Shown here: positions 34,000 through 44,805 of the stretch, piece after piece
Layout of the letters: each line of letters opens with the position of its first letter
Numbering within the stretch: the first letter of the stretch is position 1
NCBI GenBank assembly: GCA_039519185.1
Contig: CM076854.1
Span: 151,365,402-151,429,401 of the forward strand
Length of the DNA stretch: 64,000 nt
Reading direction: 5' to 3'
Origin: Astragalus membranaceus
Lineage: Eukaryota; Streptophyta; Magnoliopsida; Fabales; Fabaceae
Notes under the pieces: generated by a model
Seen by the model: only the letters and a program-made list of their open reading frames with translations
Told to the model about the DNA's origin: nothing
Databases searched by the model: none
Translations under genes and position numbers: made by a program

Positions 34000-35787
34000 T
34001 CAACATTTCAAATTGTCCATTCCAACACTAGCCTGCGATAAGAATAAAATGAAAGCATTAAATGAAATCTATAATGCTAAACAATAAATATCCTATTGTA
34101 AACTTAATATGCAGATTTGGATCATATAAAACATAAAGTATGGTAAAAAAATGTTACCAGGAATTTATGATTCTCTGCAAGCACTGAAGAGAAACCGTCA
34201 CAAAATTTTTCAACATCAGAACCTATGTCCCCTGTCCCAATTATCTCCATGAATTTTTTCCTATCTGGAACAAGCTTCATTGCAACCTGAAACTCAATTG
34301 AATAATTTTAGATTAAACTAATTCTCTTATGATTGGCATTATAATAAAAAAAAAAAGAAGTATCATCAAGAAAAAAATCTCCTCCCAATGAACTTATATC
34401 TTTTTGACAAAACTCATTCGCACATAAATTTGAACATTGTTCTTAATTTTGTATTAATCAAGGAGGCGATTAATTAAACTTATATTTTTTTTCCTAAAAC
34501 TATAAGTTGTTATCATTTTGTGACTCTATTATATAAAGAATATAGTACCAACAGTTACGTTTGATCTGCTTGAAATTAGATTGATATCTCTTAAGCAAGG
34601 TCTTGAGTTCGAGATTTGTGAATAGAAAAACGTGATTGGGAAGGATGACCTTACTAAAAATGCCTCACTAGGTTTCCAATAAAGATTAATCATAGGAAAA
34701 GGGAGTGAATATACTTTATGAAACGGTAACAACAAAATAAATAAAGCACGCAATATTTACATTGAAAGTCGAACTAGCGAGCCAGCTATGCGACTTCTTC
34801 AATGTCTTACTATATGATTCACTACAAGCACGTTGCATGGACCAATCTTGATGTTCATGCAAGTTCCTAAACAATTGCACTGTGTAATCCATGCTCCTAT
34901 ATGAAGTTGTAAAGAGATATCAAAAACACCTTGAGGTTATATATTAAAGCTAAAAAACACAATACCTAACAGGCCATTCATATACCTTGATAACCATAAC
35001 AGGCCATTTGTGCAGCTAGATGAACCTTTTTCAGTTTTAGTTTCAACCTCTTTTTGCACTAATGTGAATAAGAATTTGTATCCTGATGGATCAGATTCAT
35101 ACTTGGACTCCAATCTCTACAAGGAACAAAGATAAGACTGATACATTGTCACAACATGTGTTTCCACAATCTCAAATATTATAATATAATAATCGCTTCT
35201 ACGACAACAACTATAATTTAAACAATCGAGAAGCATCAATTAATACAACACTTTTTTTTATCCGGACTATTGCTGACTACCCACGGAGTGTCCCTGGATC
35301 GACTCATGTTTCTCAGGGTAGATTAAGTCACTGGGCTAACGGTATTGGTTAATTAAGACAACACTTAATTGTTAGCTTACCGATATGTTACCACCAATAT
35401 CTGATTTTACAAATGAAAATGCTCCTCCAAACTTGTCTGAAATCACATGAAAATGATCAAGATTCATCATCATAATAATGTTATTGAAATTCAAAACTCC
35501 AAAAAAACAATCAAATTTATGTCATTATTAGGAGTCAATTGCATGGAAAAGATGATGCAGAAGACATTCAATTCACATATGATATGAGGGCGTCTGTGAA
35601 TAAGTGTAGTGTGTGGTGTTTATTTATCATTTCTTCTAAGCTCGAATAAAAAAACATATGACATACCTAAAACTGGCAATAAACATTTGCATACGTCCAA
35701 GAAAGGTTTTGTGAGTATTTTCCCCTCTTCCGATCTAACACGCGACAATCCTTCCAAAGCAGGACTGAATACAGATGATCCTTCCAT
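34000..35787 (-). CDS. ACD11: ACD11-like glycolipid-transfer-protein (GLTP) family protein, six exons
   Basis: Minus-strand coding exons: 35667-35787, 35381-35436, 34986-35116, 34761-34896, 34158-34286 and 34000-34032 (121, 56, 131, 136, 129 and 33 nt). All have GT-AG borders and matching phases, giving 201 residues, close to the usual length of ACD11. The sequence shows the family pattern: TKPFLDVCKCLLPVLDKFGG, VKSDIGGNI, LESKY, an EHQDWSMQRAC segment, KTLKKSHSWLASSTF, AMKLVPDRKKFMEI, and the end ENHKFL-ASVGMDNLK. Family knowledge: ACD11 moves sphingolipids (ceramide-1-phosphate) between membranes, and its loss triggers cell death and defence in Arabidopsis. The paralogue name is my best match. 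Reading past exon 5 gives a false extension ending at a TGA in the intron. Confidence 0.87.
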
Positions 35788-36297
35788 TCTTTTTCTGTAA
35801 ATTCAAATATTCTTGCAATCATCATCACTTAATTCTTCAGATAAAATATATTAATACAAAAAATAACAAAAAAGGATCCTAATTATGCAATATGCAGTTT
35901 CATAAATCTCAAGTCTCTCAAATCTCAATGTAATTTCAGTTAATATAATATCTTGTAATCTGAAATATGTCACTCTATAATTAGCTACAAGTATTTGATC
36001 TAATTATATATGTTACATTCAAAAACAAATATTTGGAAGAAAAATAATTAGATAAATTAATGAGCTTGGTGTGTTTGAAGGTTGATATCAAGTTTCTATA
36101 AAACCATCACCAGAAGTGTTTATTGGAAAAGAAATGCATCAAATCTAGAAAACAAGAAAGTGTTTGTATTGCGATTTAATTTCAATTTGAAGATTTTAAT
36201 GTGATCTATATTCATGCATGGAAAAAACACACAATAATCAATGTTAAAATTAAACACTAAAAAAGGAGAAATTTTATTGATGAAGAAGAACGTACGT

Positions 36298-36361
36298 ATT
36301 CAGGATATGAGCACTACCGATTCTGTTTGTGACTTCCCGGAAACATGTACCGTTATTTTCT
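36298..36361 (-). other. Probable 5' untranslated exon of the ACD11-like gene
   Basis: Minus strand: a leader ending CTGAATAC/GTACGTTC gives a good donor. An acceptor gaatttacag/ lies just before the coding ATG (about 35794). The intervening AT-rich ~500 bp would be a leader intron. The upstream limit is arbitrary. Confidence 0.4.
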
Positions 36362-36608
36362 GGTAATTTGCTTCAAAGCACCACAAAACAGACAACATCT
36401 TTTTCTTTAGTTTGGGCCATTAAGAGAATTGGGCTTTATTAATTCGGCCTTTGAACCATGGGGTTGCTTCCACTCCCCCTATTATGTAAACATATTTTTT
36501 AGGACCATACTTCGTCCAAACCCCCTACTCACTGGACACCTCCAAAATGCATGAAAAGACCAAATTGTCATTAATAAATTTGGTGCGCGTTTATTTTTTT
36601 TTCTGGAT

Positions 36609-36770
36609 GGTTCGGACTAGCGTGGTCCGAACCAGTTCAACACTTCTGCACCGAGTATGTTATATTGTATATGAACGCACAGACACCCCCCTTTTCCCTT
36701 TCAGTTATATTCGAACAGGTTCGGACTAGCGTGGTCCGAACCAGTTCGACACTTAGGTACCGAACCAGTC
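36609..36770 (+). repeat. Left palindrome array of element 2
   Basis: Two long units GGTTCGGACTAGCGTGGTCC followed by GAACCAGTTC, plus a partial unit (taccgaaccagtc). Each unit contains an imperfect inverted GGTTCGGAC...GTCCGAACC. Confidence 0.8.
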
Positions 36771-36978
36771 TGTAGCACAGACAGTTTTCATTTTATTCTT
36801 AATTGGTTAGAAATTATACCTAGTTACTAATTTTTAACGACAAATGGAAAGCCTAATTTTCAACAAATAACATGTATAAATAAAACAACACATATATATA
36901 AATAAAAATATTTAACAACCCAAATTTGTTCATAAAATACAACCCAAATTTGTTCATGAAATACAATAAAAAAACCAA

Positions 36979-37347
36979 CTACTGTGTCTGCCTCTCTCTC
37001 TCTCTCCGTTGGTAGACACAACCATACTTCCTCATCCCCCGGGTGAATGGCCTCACCAATTTCTTCAGCCTGTCAAGTATTCCCCATGCACGGGTCTGTC
37101 GTGGAATCCTACCCTCAAGTGCCTGCTCCATCTCATCAAACAAGACCGTCATCTCTGGTATAACCTATGAGACAGAAAAGACAGTAACTAATAATATGAG
37201 GCAGAAAGTAAAACCATAAGTCTAAAATAAGTTTTATACCTGTCTCATCTCTCCAGCATCCAAGGGGTAGTTTTCGGGCTGTATGTATGGGTGGGATACC
37301 CTCCTATACCAATCAAAGTAGAACTACCACCCATTGTCTTTGCCATA
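36979..37347 (-). pseudogene. PMD/MAIN-LIKE C-terminal exons, copy A
   Basis: Exon 37240-37347 (36 codons) reads ...FDWYRRVSHPYIQPENYPLD...MRQ and has an in-frame TAG at codon 8. Exon 36979-37164 (61 codons plus stop) reads VIPEMTVLFDEMEQALEGRI...KLVRPFTRGMRKYGC. Both have correct splice borders and compatible phase. The WYRRVSHP segment resembles the C-terminal part of legume MAIN-LIKE proteins. The identical stop in copy B shows that the nonsense change predates the duplication. Confidence 0.55.
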
Positions 37348-37423
37348 CTAAAAATAATTAAACAAACTGTTAGAATTCAGAAAATTACAAAACAGTGTAA
37401 AACAGTCTGGTTTGGAGGTTATG

Positions 37424-37578
37424 CGTCGAACTAGTTCGGACCACGATGTGTCGAACCAGTTCGGACCACGCTGTGTCGAACCAGTTCGGACCACGCTGCT
37501 TTGAACCATTCAAAACAACAGATTTGTCAGTGAAACTTCACATGGTTTGGACCACGCTGTGTCGAACCAGTTCGAGGG
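37424..37578 (-). repeat. Palindrome array of element 2, copy A
   Basis: Units of tcgaaccagttcggaccacg followed by ctgtg (about 25 bp). They are inverted relative to the array at 36609-36770. Confidence 0.82.
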
Positions 37579-37692
37579 TTCTCCTTCGAACCATGCGAAT
37601 AACAGAAAAATTAAAACAGAATGCGAAAACGAAGCAAAATGGTGGTTACATGTTGTTTCGAAGGCGACGACGAAGCAATGTGGGAGAAGAAG

Positions 37693-38370
37693 TGTAACGC
37701 CCAAATATTTAATTAAATTATTTAATTAAATATTTAGGTATCCATTTATTCATTTATTTATTTCAGTTGGTGTAATTATATTAGCATTTGATTAAGAGGT
37801 GTATAATTGGATATTAGGAGATGGTGTTAGTGATCGGGCTTAAGCTGGAGGAAAGCCCGTGATCCATATCCATGAGTTAGGCGCTTAGTCATATGGGGGT
37901 TAGGGTTTGGCTTGTCATTAGCGCAAACCCTAAGAGAAAAGAAAGAGAAGTCGCGAATAGAAGAGAGGAGAGGAGAAGAGGATTCGGCGCACATCCAAGA
38001 GAGAAGAAGAGGAGGATTTCGCGAGTTCAAGGAGAAGAGAGGAGTTGTGTTGCTGAGGTTATTGTTGGTGACTTGATCAAGAGGATTAGTGTTCTCCTAC
38101 TATAAGGTAAGGGTGGGGTTCTTCCTTATAATAGGGTTTTGTGATGGGGTTATGTGGGAATAGGTCCTATGATGCCTCTTGCTTGATTTTGATGTTTGGT
38201 TTGATGATAGTTGAATCATGACTATGTTGATTGAAATATTGGCTTGTTGGTGATTGTTGTAACTCTAAAAATTGGTGTTCATTGTTGTTATCACGAATTG
38301 CATGCTAAGTGTTCGATTAATTGTTGTTGGTGTTGTGATTGACAATTCATGATAATTGACATTGGTGGTT
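37693..38370 (+). mobile_element. LTR fragment between the two repeat copies
   Basis: Begins TGTAACGCCCAAATATTTAA exactly at the end of copy A. It contains a purine-rich leader-like region and a splice-donor-like ctataag/gtaagg, as in the 5' part of many plant LTR retrotransposons. It stops abruptly at copy B with no CA end. It is interpreted as a truncated LTR; lineage not determined. Confidence 0.45.
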
Positions 38371-38504
38371 AAGCCTAATTTTCAACAAATAACATGTATA
38401 AATAAAACAACACATGTATATATATAAATAAAAATATTTAACAACCCAAATTTGTTCATAAAATACAACCCAAATTTGTTCATGAAATATAATAAAAAAA
38501 CCAA

Positions 38505-38867
38505 CTACTCTGTCTGCCTCTCTCTCCGTTGGCAGACACAGCCATACTTCCTCATCCCTCGGGTGAATGGCCTCACCAATTTCTTCAGCCTGTCAAGTAT
38601 TCCCCATGCACGGGTCTGTCGTGGAATCCTACCCTCAAGTGCCTGCTCCATCTCATCAAACAAGACTGTCATCTCTGGTATAACCTATGAGACAGAAAAG
38701 ACAGTAACTAATAATATGAGGCCGAAAGTAAAACCATAAGTCTAAAATAAATTTTATACCTGTCTCATCTCTCCAGCATCCAAGGGGTAGTTTTCGGGCT
38801 GTATGTATGGGTGGGATACCCTCCTATACCAATCAAAGTAGAACTACCACCCCTTGTCTTTGCCATA
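38505..38867 (-). pseudogene. PMD/MAIN-LIKE C-terminal exons, copy B
   Basis: Exons 38760-38867 and 38505-38684 are equivalent to copy A. The same in-frame TAG is in the first, and the last exon is two codons shorter because of a (CT)n difference. Confidence 0.55.
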
Positions 38868-38943
38868 CTAAAAATAACTAAACAAACTGTTAGAATTCAG
38901 AAAATTACAAAACAGTGTAAAACTGTCTGGTTCGGAGGTTATG

Positions 38944-39101
38944 CGTCGAACTCGAACCAGTTCGGACCACAATGTGTCGAACCAGTTCAGATCACGCTGT
39001 GTCGAACCAATTCAGACCACGCTGCTTCGAACCATTCAAAACAACAGATTTGTCAGCGAAACTTCACATGGTTTGGACCACGCTGTGTCGAACCGGTTCG
39101 A
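38944..39101 (-). repeat. Right palindrome array of element 2 (copy B), in the 5' intron of the PMD fragment
   Basis: tcgaaccagttcggaccaca-type units lie between the PMD exon and an apparent donor (minus-strand CAG/GTAACC, about 39171-39177). This is the same position relative to the gene as in element 1. Confidence 0.8.
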
Positions 39102-39639
39102 GGGTTCTCCTCCGAATCATGCGAATAACAGAAAAATCAAAAAAGAATGCAAAAACGAAGCAAAATGGTGGTTACCTGTGGTTTCGAAGGCGGCGATGAA
39201 GCAATGTGGGAGAAGAAGAGTGCGAGATTGATGGAGAAGAGTGCGAAATTGATGGAGAAGAGAAGAAGGGTTAGGGTTCAGACTTGGAAGAAGAGAAGGA
39301 ATGGAGGGTGTGTGTGTGAGAGTGAGAGGAAAAGGGAAAGGTTTTGGTGTTTTGAAGGAGGGTATTTTGGGGATTTTCAGAGTGAGGGGGTGTCTACTCA
39401 CCACAAGAATAAGCGTTGTTTGCTACGAAACTTTCCAACGAATTCTAGTCCGTCAAAAATTCTGATGGATTTCCGACCAAAATGTCGTCGCAAATGTTCA
39501 GAAAAAGGGGCGCTAAAATTCCCGCTTACGTTTCCGACGAAAACATTCTCCGTCGCTAATTTCCGATGGCAATTTTTGTCGGAAAACGCTTAAAATGCGT
39601 CGCAAACGAAAATACCCGATTGAAACCCAACCCCTTCCC

Positions 39640-40110
39640 TCGAACTCTCTCATTTTCAACAGACCTCACTCACTCACTCTCCTTCGCGAAACGAAAATAC
39701 CCAATCCGTCGTTCTCTCCCTCATTCTCCTCTGCCCTCCACCGCCTCCTCCGCCCCCTTCCATCGCTAAACGTGCTCCACAGCTTGAAGACAGACTCTCA
39801 TTCTCCCTCTTCCTGTGCCTTCCACTCTCCCTCTCCTTGCATGCGCATCCACCGTTTCGCCACCATATCTCCGCGGCTTCTGCAGCTTCTCCACTTGCAG
39901 GTACGTTTTCTTCTTCTATTATACTTCTATTCTACACAAAACCCCTAATTTTTGATTAACTTGAAACCCTAACCCCCTATCTCTCATCTGATTTCTGCTA
40001 CATCTAAAAAGGTGACGCCGCTGGAGAAGATGAAGAACGCCGCATCGTCGACGGCAAGGCCACATCCTTGAACATCGACGCATCCGTTTTCGCGAGGACT
40101 AGTTTCAATT
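39640..40110 (+). other. Leader exons inside the CACTA element
   Basis: CT-rich sequence ends in a donor ttgcag/gtacgt near 39900. A second short exon (about 40011-40110) lies between aaaaag and caatt/gtatgt. They would form the 5' untranslated part of a transcript leading into the HIR exon at 40672. Confidence 0.45.
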
Positions 40111-40671
40111 GTATGTATTTTTTCTACTTTTTTCCCCTTTTTTTCTTGTTTAAACTCAAAATTGCTATTTTTTGTGTGTTAATTTTTGTGTTGATTGTGT
40201 TTGATTTCTGGTTTAAACTCAAAATTGCTTTTATATTTGGTTTGTTTTTCGTCCAAGTTTATGCCTTTTTTATTATATTTGATGAATTTTATGGTTTTGT
40301 GGATCTGTTGAAGAACTGATTTGTATTTCTTGCTTTTCTGTTTCTGAGATTTAGGGTTCTGTGTTTCTCTTTCTGGATGCTTTGTTCTTCATAATTCTCA
40401 GAGAAATTGTGTTAGAGTATCAAATTGAGGAACATTATATTAGCTTTGTTTACTGTTTGGTGTATGATTTGTGAAATTTTAACATGAATTTGTATTTTGA
40501 AAACTGGTTTTGTTAAGGTCGTTGCAAAATTGAATTTGTACTAGCTTTTTTTAAACTCAATTGTACAACTTTTGTAGTTATATATATATATATATAATAT
40601 TGCTTAGTTTTAGTGTTTTTGAACTTTTATTTCACCATGCTTTTTGAATTGGTGATACTCTTCTCTTGCAG

Positions 40672-40777
40672 AATTATGGGTCAAGCACTAGGTTGTTATC
40701 AGGTGGAACAGTCAAATGTTGCAATTAGGGAACATTTTGGAAAATTCATTGACGTGAAATGCGAAACGAAAACGAAG
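40672..40777 (+). pseudogene. HIR: Captured fragment of a hypersensitive-induced reaction (HIR) gene
   Basis: Between ttcttgcag-type acceptor and AAG/GT donor, a 34-codon frame starts at ATG 40676. It reads MGQALGCYQVEQSNVAI...EHFGKF, the HIR N-terminus, then jumps to DVKCETKTK, a motif that in HIR proteins comes some 35 residues later. The block between them is missing, so this is an internally deleted exon. Family knowledge: HIR proteins are prohibitin-domain (SPFH) plasma-membrane proteins linked to immune cell death. No further HIR exons were found in the CACTA element. Confidence 0.8.
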
Positions 40778-40999
40778 GTCTTTTGCTTTTTCCTTTCCTC
40801 TGTTTACTATGTTTCATGATGCTGTTATTTAGTTGGTCTGCCCCTAACCTGGAATAATAACTTGTGTAATAAAAAAGTGTCTTGGATCAATTGTTAGTAT
40901 GTTTTTGAAACTGTTTTTGTTCATTGGCCTTGTTTGCTGATTTTAAACATTGTTCCCTTCTATTTTAAACATTGTTTCCTTCTATTTTTCTGATTTGGA

Positions 41000-43170
41000 G
41001 AAAACAGATCGAACACATTTGTATGTGGGTGACGGAAGGGACTGTGGGTTTGAGGGGACTGGATGGGAAGGACTAGAAGGTGCTGAAAAAAGTTCCAGAA
41101 GGTTCCAGAGATGGGTTATTCAGTTGGAAGTGATTCTCGAAGGTGCACGCCAGAAGGTTTGCTCTTATGAACTTCCAATTTTGTGTGTTGCACTTTGGAC
41201 AGATTTCATTGAGTTATGTTCATATACTCTTATAGTTAGTTGTATGTAAGTCAGTCAGTTGTATATAAGCACTGAGTTAGCAATGAGTTAGTATTTACAT
41301 ATCCATACATATCTAAGGATGTCTTTTTTAAAATCTGTTTGTAGGGTGATGTAATGTGTTTTCCCTTTTTTATAGATTTCATGTTCATAATGTTCAGGAG
41401 TTTTGAGACTTTGTGCTTCACATTGGTAATTGGACTGGTTACTTAGTTGGCGACAAATTAGTAGTATGCAGGGTAAATTAGTTTTATTCTATAGGTTTTT
41501 TTATGACTTTGACTATTCCCTTGTTTATTTATAGACAACCCCCTAGTAGTTAAAGTACCCCTTTCATTGTTATCTTGCATTATTTTAATGGTTATATCAT
41601 TTATTCTTTGATTGTGCAGGTTGGTTATGGAAGACCTGCACTTATGGCCACTGAAACAATTTGTGGTTCAATTAGAATTGGGTTAGAGATGATACAATTT
41701 CATTTTTCCATTTAATAGAGCTTTTCACTGCAGACCTGTTACTTCATCACAGATTGGTGTGTGGTTACTGTTACATTTTTAATCTGTCAAATGATGCATC
41801 CTTAACAGATAACCTTCTCATTATGCTAAAAGCCTTTGTATATATTTTTCAGAAATCAAGAGAGCACATGAAAATGAGGTGGAAAAACTAAAAGAACATG
41901 CCAACAAGATGAATGAACTAGAAGAGAAAAACCAAAATTTTCAGAAAGACTGCATTAGATCAAAACAATTCAAGATTTTTGTAAAGACTGCATTAGATCA
42001 AAACAATTCAAGATTAAATGTGGAGGCTTTGGCAGCTTCGTTTTCAACCCCGCCTGATGCTAATAGTGCTCCACGTTCTTCGGCATCAACACATGTCCCA
42101 AAAACTCATGGGGTAAGTGTCACGTTTTTCTGGAATGGTTGAGATTAGTTCTGTAAATGCATCGACTTTTCAAATGCTTTGTGATTAATATACTTTAGCC
42201 TTATTTAATCCATGCTTTCAATGTTTTCGTATTATATTCATATCACAGCCTACACTTGCAGTTTGAAACCTGTGATTGAGGAAATTCATTGATATGATTG
42301 TGCAGGAAGAACCTAACGATGCATCTAGTAACTATATAAATCTGTTATTTTTTTAGTTATTGTTTTTTCTTTGTGGGATTGTTAAGATCAGTTGCCTAAG
42401 TAAGATAACAGCAACTTAGTTGAGAGGCAAGCATTCTTCTATTGGAATTCAAAACTAATGTTACATTTTAGCAGAAAATCAGATTATAATAACTTCATTA
42501 AAAAACTGACAGACCAATTTGAAAATGTTTCTGTCCTCATACTTGTTTTATGTTGTTGGCTAAAAATCTACGCATCTACATTTACTTTTCAAGTAGTCAT
42601 TTGGTGATGATATCCACTTAATTTGTATTAAATCTGTCTCAATGAATGGAGTGAGAAGTTGTCTTGTTTTTGTTTGTAGCTACTTGTATAGAACAAAAAG
42701 ACTACTATTATTGAGGGGTGACTACAAAATCTTCAGCATTTTGTTTCTCAAACCGACATTTGACGTGCTATACTATTATTGCAGCAAACTGAATCCCCGC
42801 ATTAGGGTGGTTTTGCATGTGTCTTCAAAGGATAGATCGACCCAAAGACTTTCAAGCCATTCTAGAGTTGGTGTTGGAATTCCCGTTGCCGTTAAGAAGT
42901 CAAACCCCGATAGACTCCAAGGACTCCGAGAATGGCAAGTTACATTGCTTAGTTTCTTCATTTTTCATATCTAGTTTAGTACTTTAATTTAGTGATTTCA
43001 ATAGTGCTTCAGTTTTTGATTAATTGCCAAGGTTCCTCATAGACAAAAAATTGCATGCCGGCCTGTTGATTGAATTAGTCACCAACAGAAACTTGATTGA
43101 TGAACGATATGTGCGTAAAATGGATATTAAGAAAGCGATCAGCAGAGAGAGACCACATTACGATTCTTAA
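41000..43170 (+). pseudogene. Further exon-like segments in the CACTA element, unrecognised
   Basis: Open segments with plausible borders. At 41005-41157: charged, ends in VIQLEVILEGARQK with donor gtttgc. At 41621-41680: follows ttgtgcag and reads VGYGRPALMATETICGSIR. At 41855-42113: coiled-coil HENEVEKLKEHANKMNELEE, then Ser/Pro-rich, donor gtaagtg. It carries a 41-bp internal duplication of agactgcattagatcaaaac. At about 42785-42940 and 43030-43170: basic segments, the last ending at a TAA. The coiled-coil part resembles the C-terminal region of CACTA-associated proteins; the others I do not recognise. Confidence 0.35.
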
Positions 43171-43774
43171 TTACTTGTATTAAACCAAACCATTTAATCT
43201 TTTTAATGTTGAAAGTAGTATTTTGCTTAGACTAAACATTTTTTTTGCTTGGGCTTCTTTTCTATACTTTCAGCAGTTTGAACTTTGGACGAGCATTTGG
43301 TATAGGGGAAGTTCTCTCATCCAAATTTGTGAAACTACTTAAGTGTTGGAAGGAAAATTAGTTCTTACTCATCTACAAGCAAAATGGCAGCTTGGAAAGC
43401 CACCTCTCCATAAGTCAGAATTACACCTCTCCATAAGTCAGAATTAATTGCCTGTTTATTTTGTTAAGTTTATCTTGCTTTCAACTTGATTTGTATAGTG
43501 ATTAATGACATTTTAACTTTTCATATCAATGGTTATGTATGCCTAACTCTGACTATTCATAAGTTTATGTTTGACTCTAGCTGCTTCACCTTTGTAATTT
43601 ATATCCAAGTCATTCTTCCTAGTAATTTTGTTATTTGCATTTCGAAGCACATGTGTTGTCTGAACAAATTTATACTTAGCTTTTGATGGTTTTAAGTTAG
43701 TGACTTATATCACTATTAAAAAGTATTTTGAATGTATGATTTTAATTTTTTTTAATTTTTTTTTAAAAAATTTC

Positions 43775-43990
43775 TGACGGATTTGCAACGACTTTGCCAC
43801 GGATATTTGCGACGGATTTGCGACGACTTTGCGATGAATGTATTTGCGACGAAAAAATTCGTCGGAAACGATTTGCAACGAGCGATTTTGCGACGGATTT
43901 TTGTCCGTCGGAAAGTTCATTGAAAACGTCAATTTGCGACGAAAATCACTGCATTTGCGACGAAAACCGCCGTCAGAAATCTTCGATTTT
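43775..43990. repeat. Right subterminal repeats of the CACTA element
   Basis: Many copies of (T)TTGCGACGA and its complement TCGTCG, mirrored at 39430-39605. They are likely transposase-binding repeats by family analogy. Confidence 0.8.
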
Positions 43991-44109
43991 CTTGTAGTGA
44001 CCGAGTAGTTAGGGGGTTGTACAAAGTCATTGCTTTTTTTATATCATTTTAATTTTTCAGTAGTTCAATCAAAAAATTTACTAAATATTTAAAAATTTAT
44101 AATTAATTT

Positions 44110-44431
44110 AATTCTATATGTCATCTCCTACTCTTTCTAGTGACCCTATTGAGCTCATCCTCGATCAGGATCTTCGTAAGCCTCCCTTTTATTGATGATT
44201 GCGTACGTCCCTTGCGAATATGTTTCTAGTTTTGGAGTTTCATCATGTTCTCTGTAAAGCCAACTCTTGTGCGAACTTCCTAGCGAATATGCTAATAGGC
44301 ATCTAAGGGGGTATTAGTTTTTGGAGCTCTCTCCTCCCTCTGAGGTAGAGAGTCTGCTTGCGGTTGATGCTAGGGTTTCCCAGTCTTCTCCTTTTTTCTT
44401 TTTTTCTATGCTTTGTACAAAAAAAAAGTTT
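44110..44431 (+). pseudogene. 3' end of a LINE (RNase H tail)
   Basis: EFHHVLCKANSCANFLANML resembles the conserved tail of plant LINE RNase H domains. It is followed, after a stop and frame change, by SEVESLLAVDARVSQS, the usual C-terminal block. A T-rich 3' end with an A9 run (ttgtacaaaaaaaaag) follows. 5'-truncated and decayed. Confidence 0.6.
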
Positions 44432-44805
44432 CTACAAGGTTCAAGAACTCAATAACCAAATAAACCACACCTCATTTTGTGGTTTGGTTGTTTAAACCAA
44501 ACCGTTTTTTGATAGCACTTAACAGCCGTTGTCATAACATGCATAAGCTTTAAATTTTTATTTTCTTTTGAGGAAACATAAGCTTTAAATTTTAATGACC
44601 AGATATGACCATTTACTACACTTAATTAATTTACCTTATATAAGTGGCCCGTTTGTTGATTTTAGTGTAGCCGGAAACGTTTCATGAGTGCATTTAAAAT
44701 AAATTATATATTTCCTTCTTACCATTTTCTATCAACATTCTAGAGAACAAGTTTGAAATTTTTGATTGACCATTATCAGTCCAATAAAAAATAGAGTAAA
44801 AAAGA
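44432..44805. other. Intergenic region upstream of the orphan PCS exon
   Basis: No gene. It could contain a promoter for the exon at 44806; nothing diagnostic is visible. Confidence 0.4.

Larger units (their letters stand above)
36849..37692 (-). repeat. Copy A of an ~845-bp direct repeat in element 2
   Basis: Matches 38371-39218 with few differences. It contains two PMD exons on the minus strand and a palindrome array (37424-37578). Confidence 0.9.
38371..39218 (-). repeat. Copy B of the direct repeat in element 2
   Basis: 848 bp matching 36849-37692. Unlike copy A, it continues into the 5' leader and right end of the element, so it is the copy in original context on that side. Confidence 0.9.
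39399..43999 (+). mobile_element. CACTA (En/Spm-like) transposon with captured gene fragments
   Basis: The left end CACCACAAGAATAAGCG and right end (inverted) CACTACAAGAAAATCG are CACTA termini. 3-bp flanks ACT (39396-39398) and ACC (44000-44002) nearly match. Both ends carry subterminal TTTGCGACGA/TCCGTCG repeats (39410-39605 and 43775-43990). The interior lacks recognisable TNPD-type transposase but has a series of exon-like segments, one from a HIR gene. It sits inside the right TIR of element 2, so it inserted later. Confidence 0.82.
36502..44033. mobile_element. Second PMD-carrying TIR element (element 2), duplicated and interrupted by a CACTA transposon
   Basis: The left terminus GGACCATACTTCGTCCAAACCCCC and the right terminus (inverted, 44033 leftward) GCAATGACTTTGTACAACCCCC are imperfect inverted repeats. 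Inside are palindrome arrays near both ends, minus-strand PMD exons present twice, an LTR fragment between the two copies, and a complete CACTA element inside the right TIR region. Flanks are T-runs, so a 9-bp duplication cannot be decided. Architecture parallels element 1. No transposase seen. Confidence 0.6.

Noticed and set aside
36493..44042. 9-bp target duplication for element 2
   Set aside because: Flanks are T-runs (tatttttta versus ctttttta-type), so a match cannot be told from composition.
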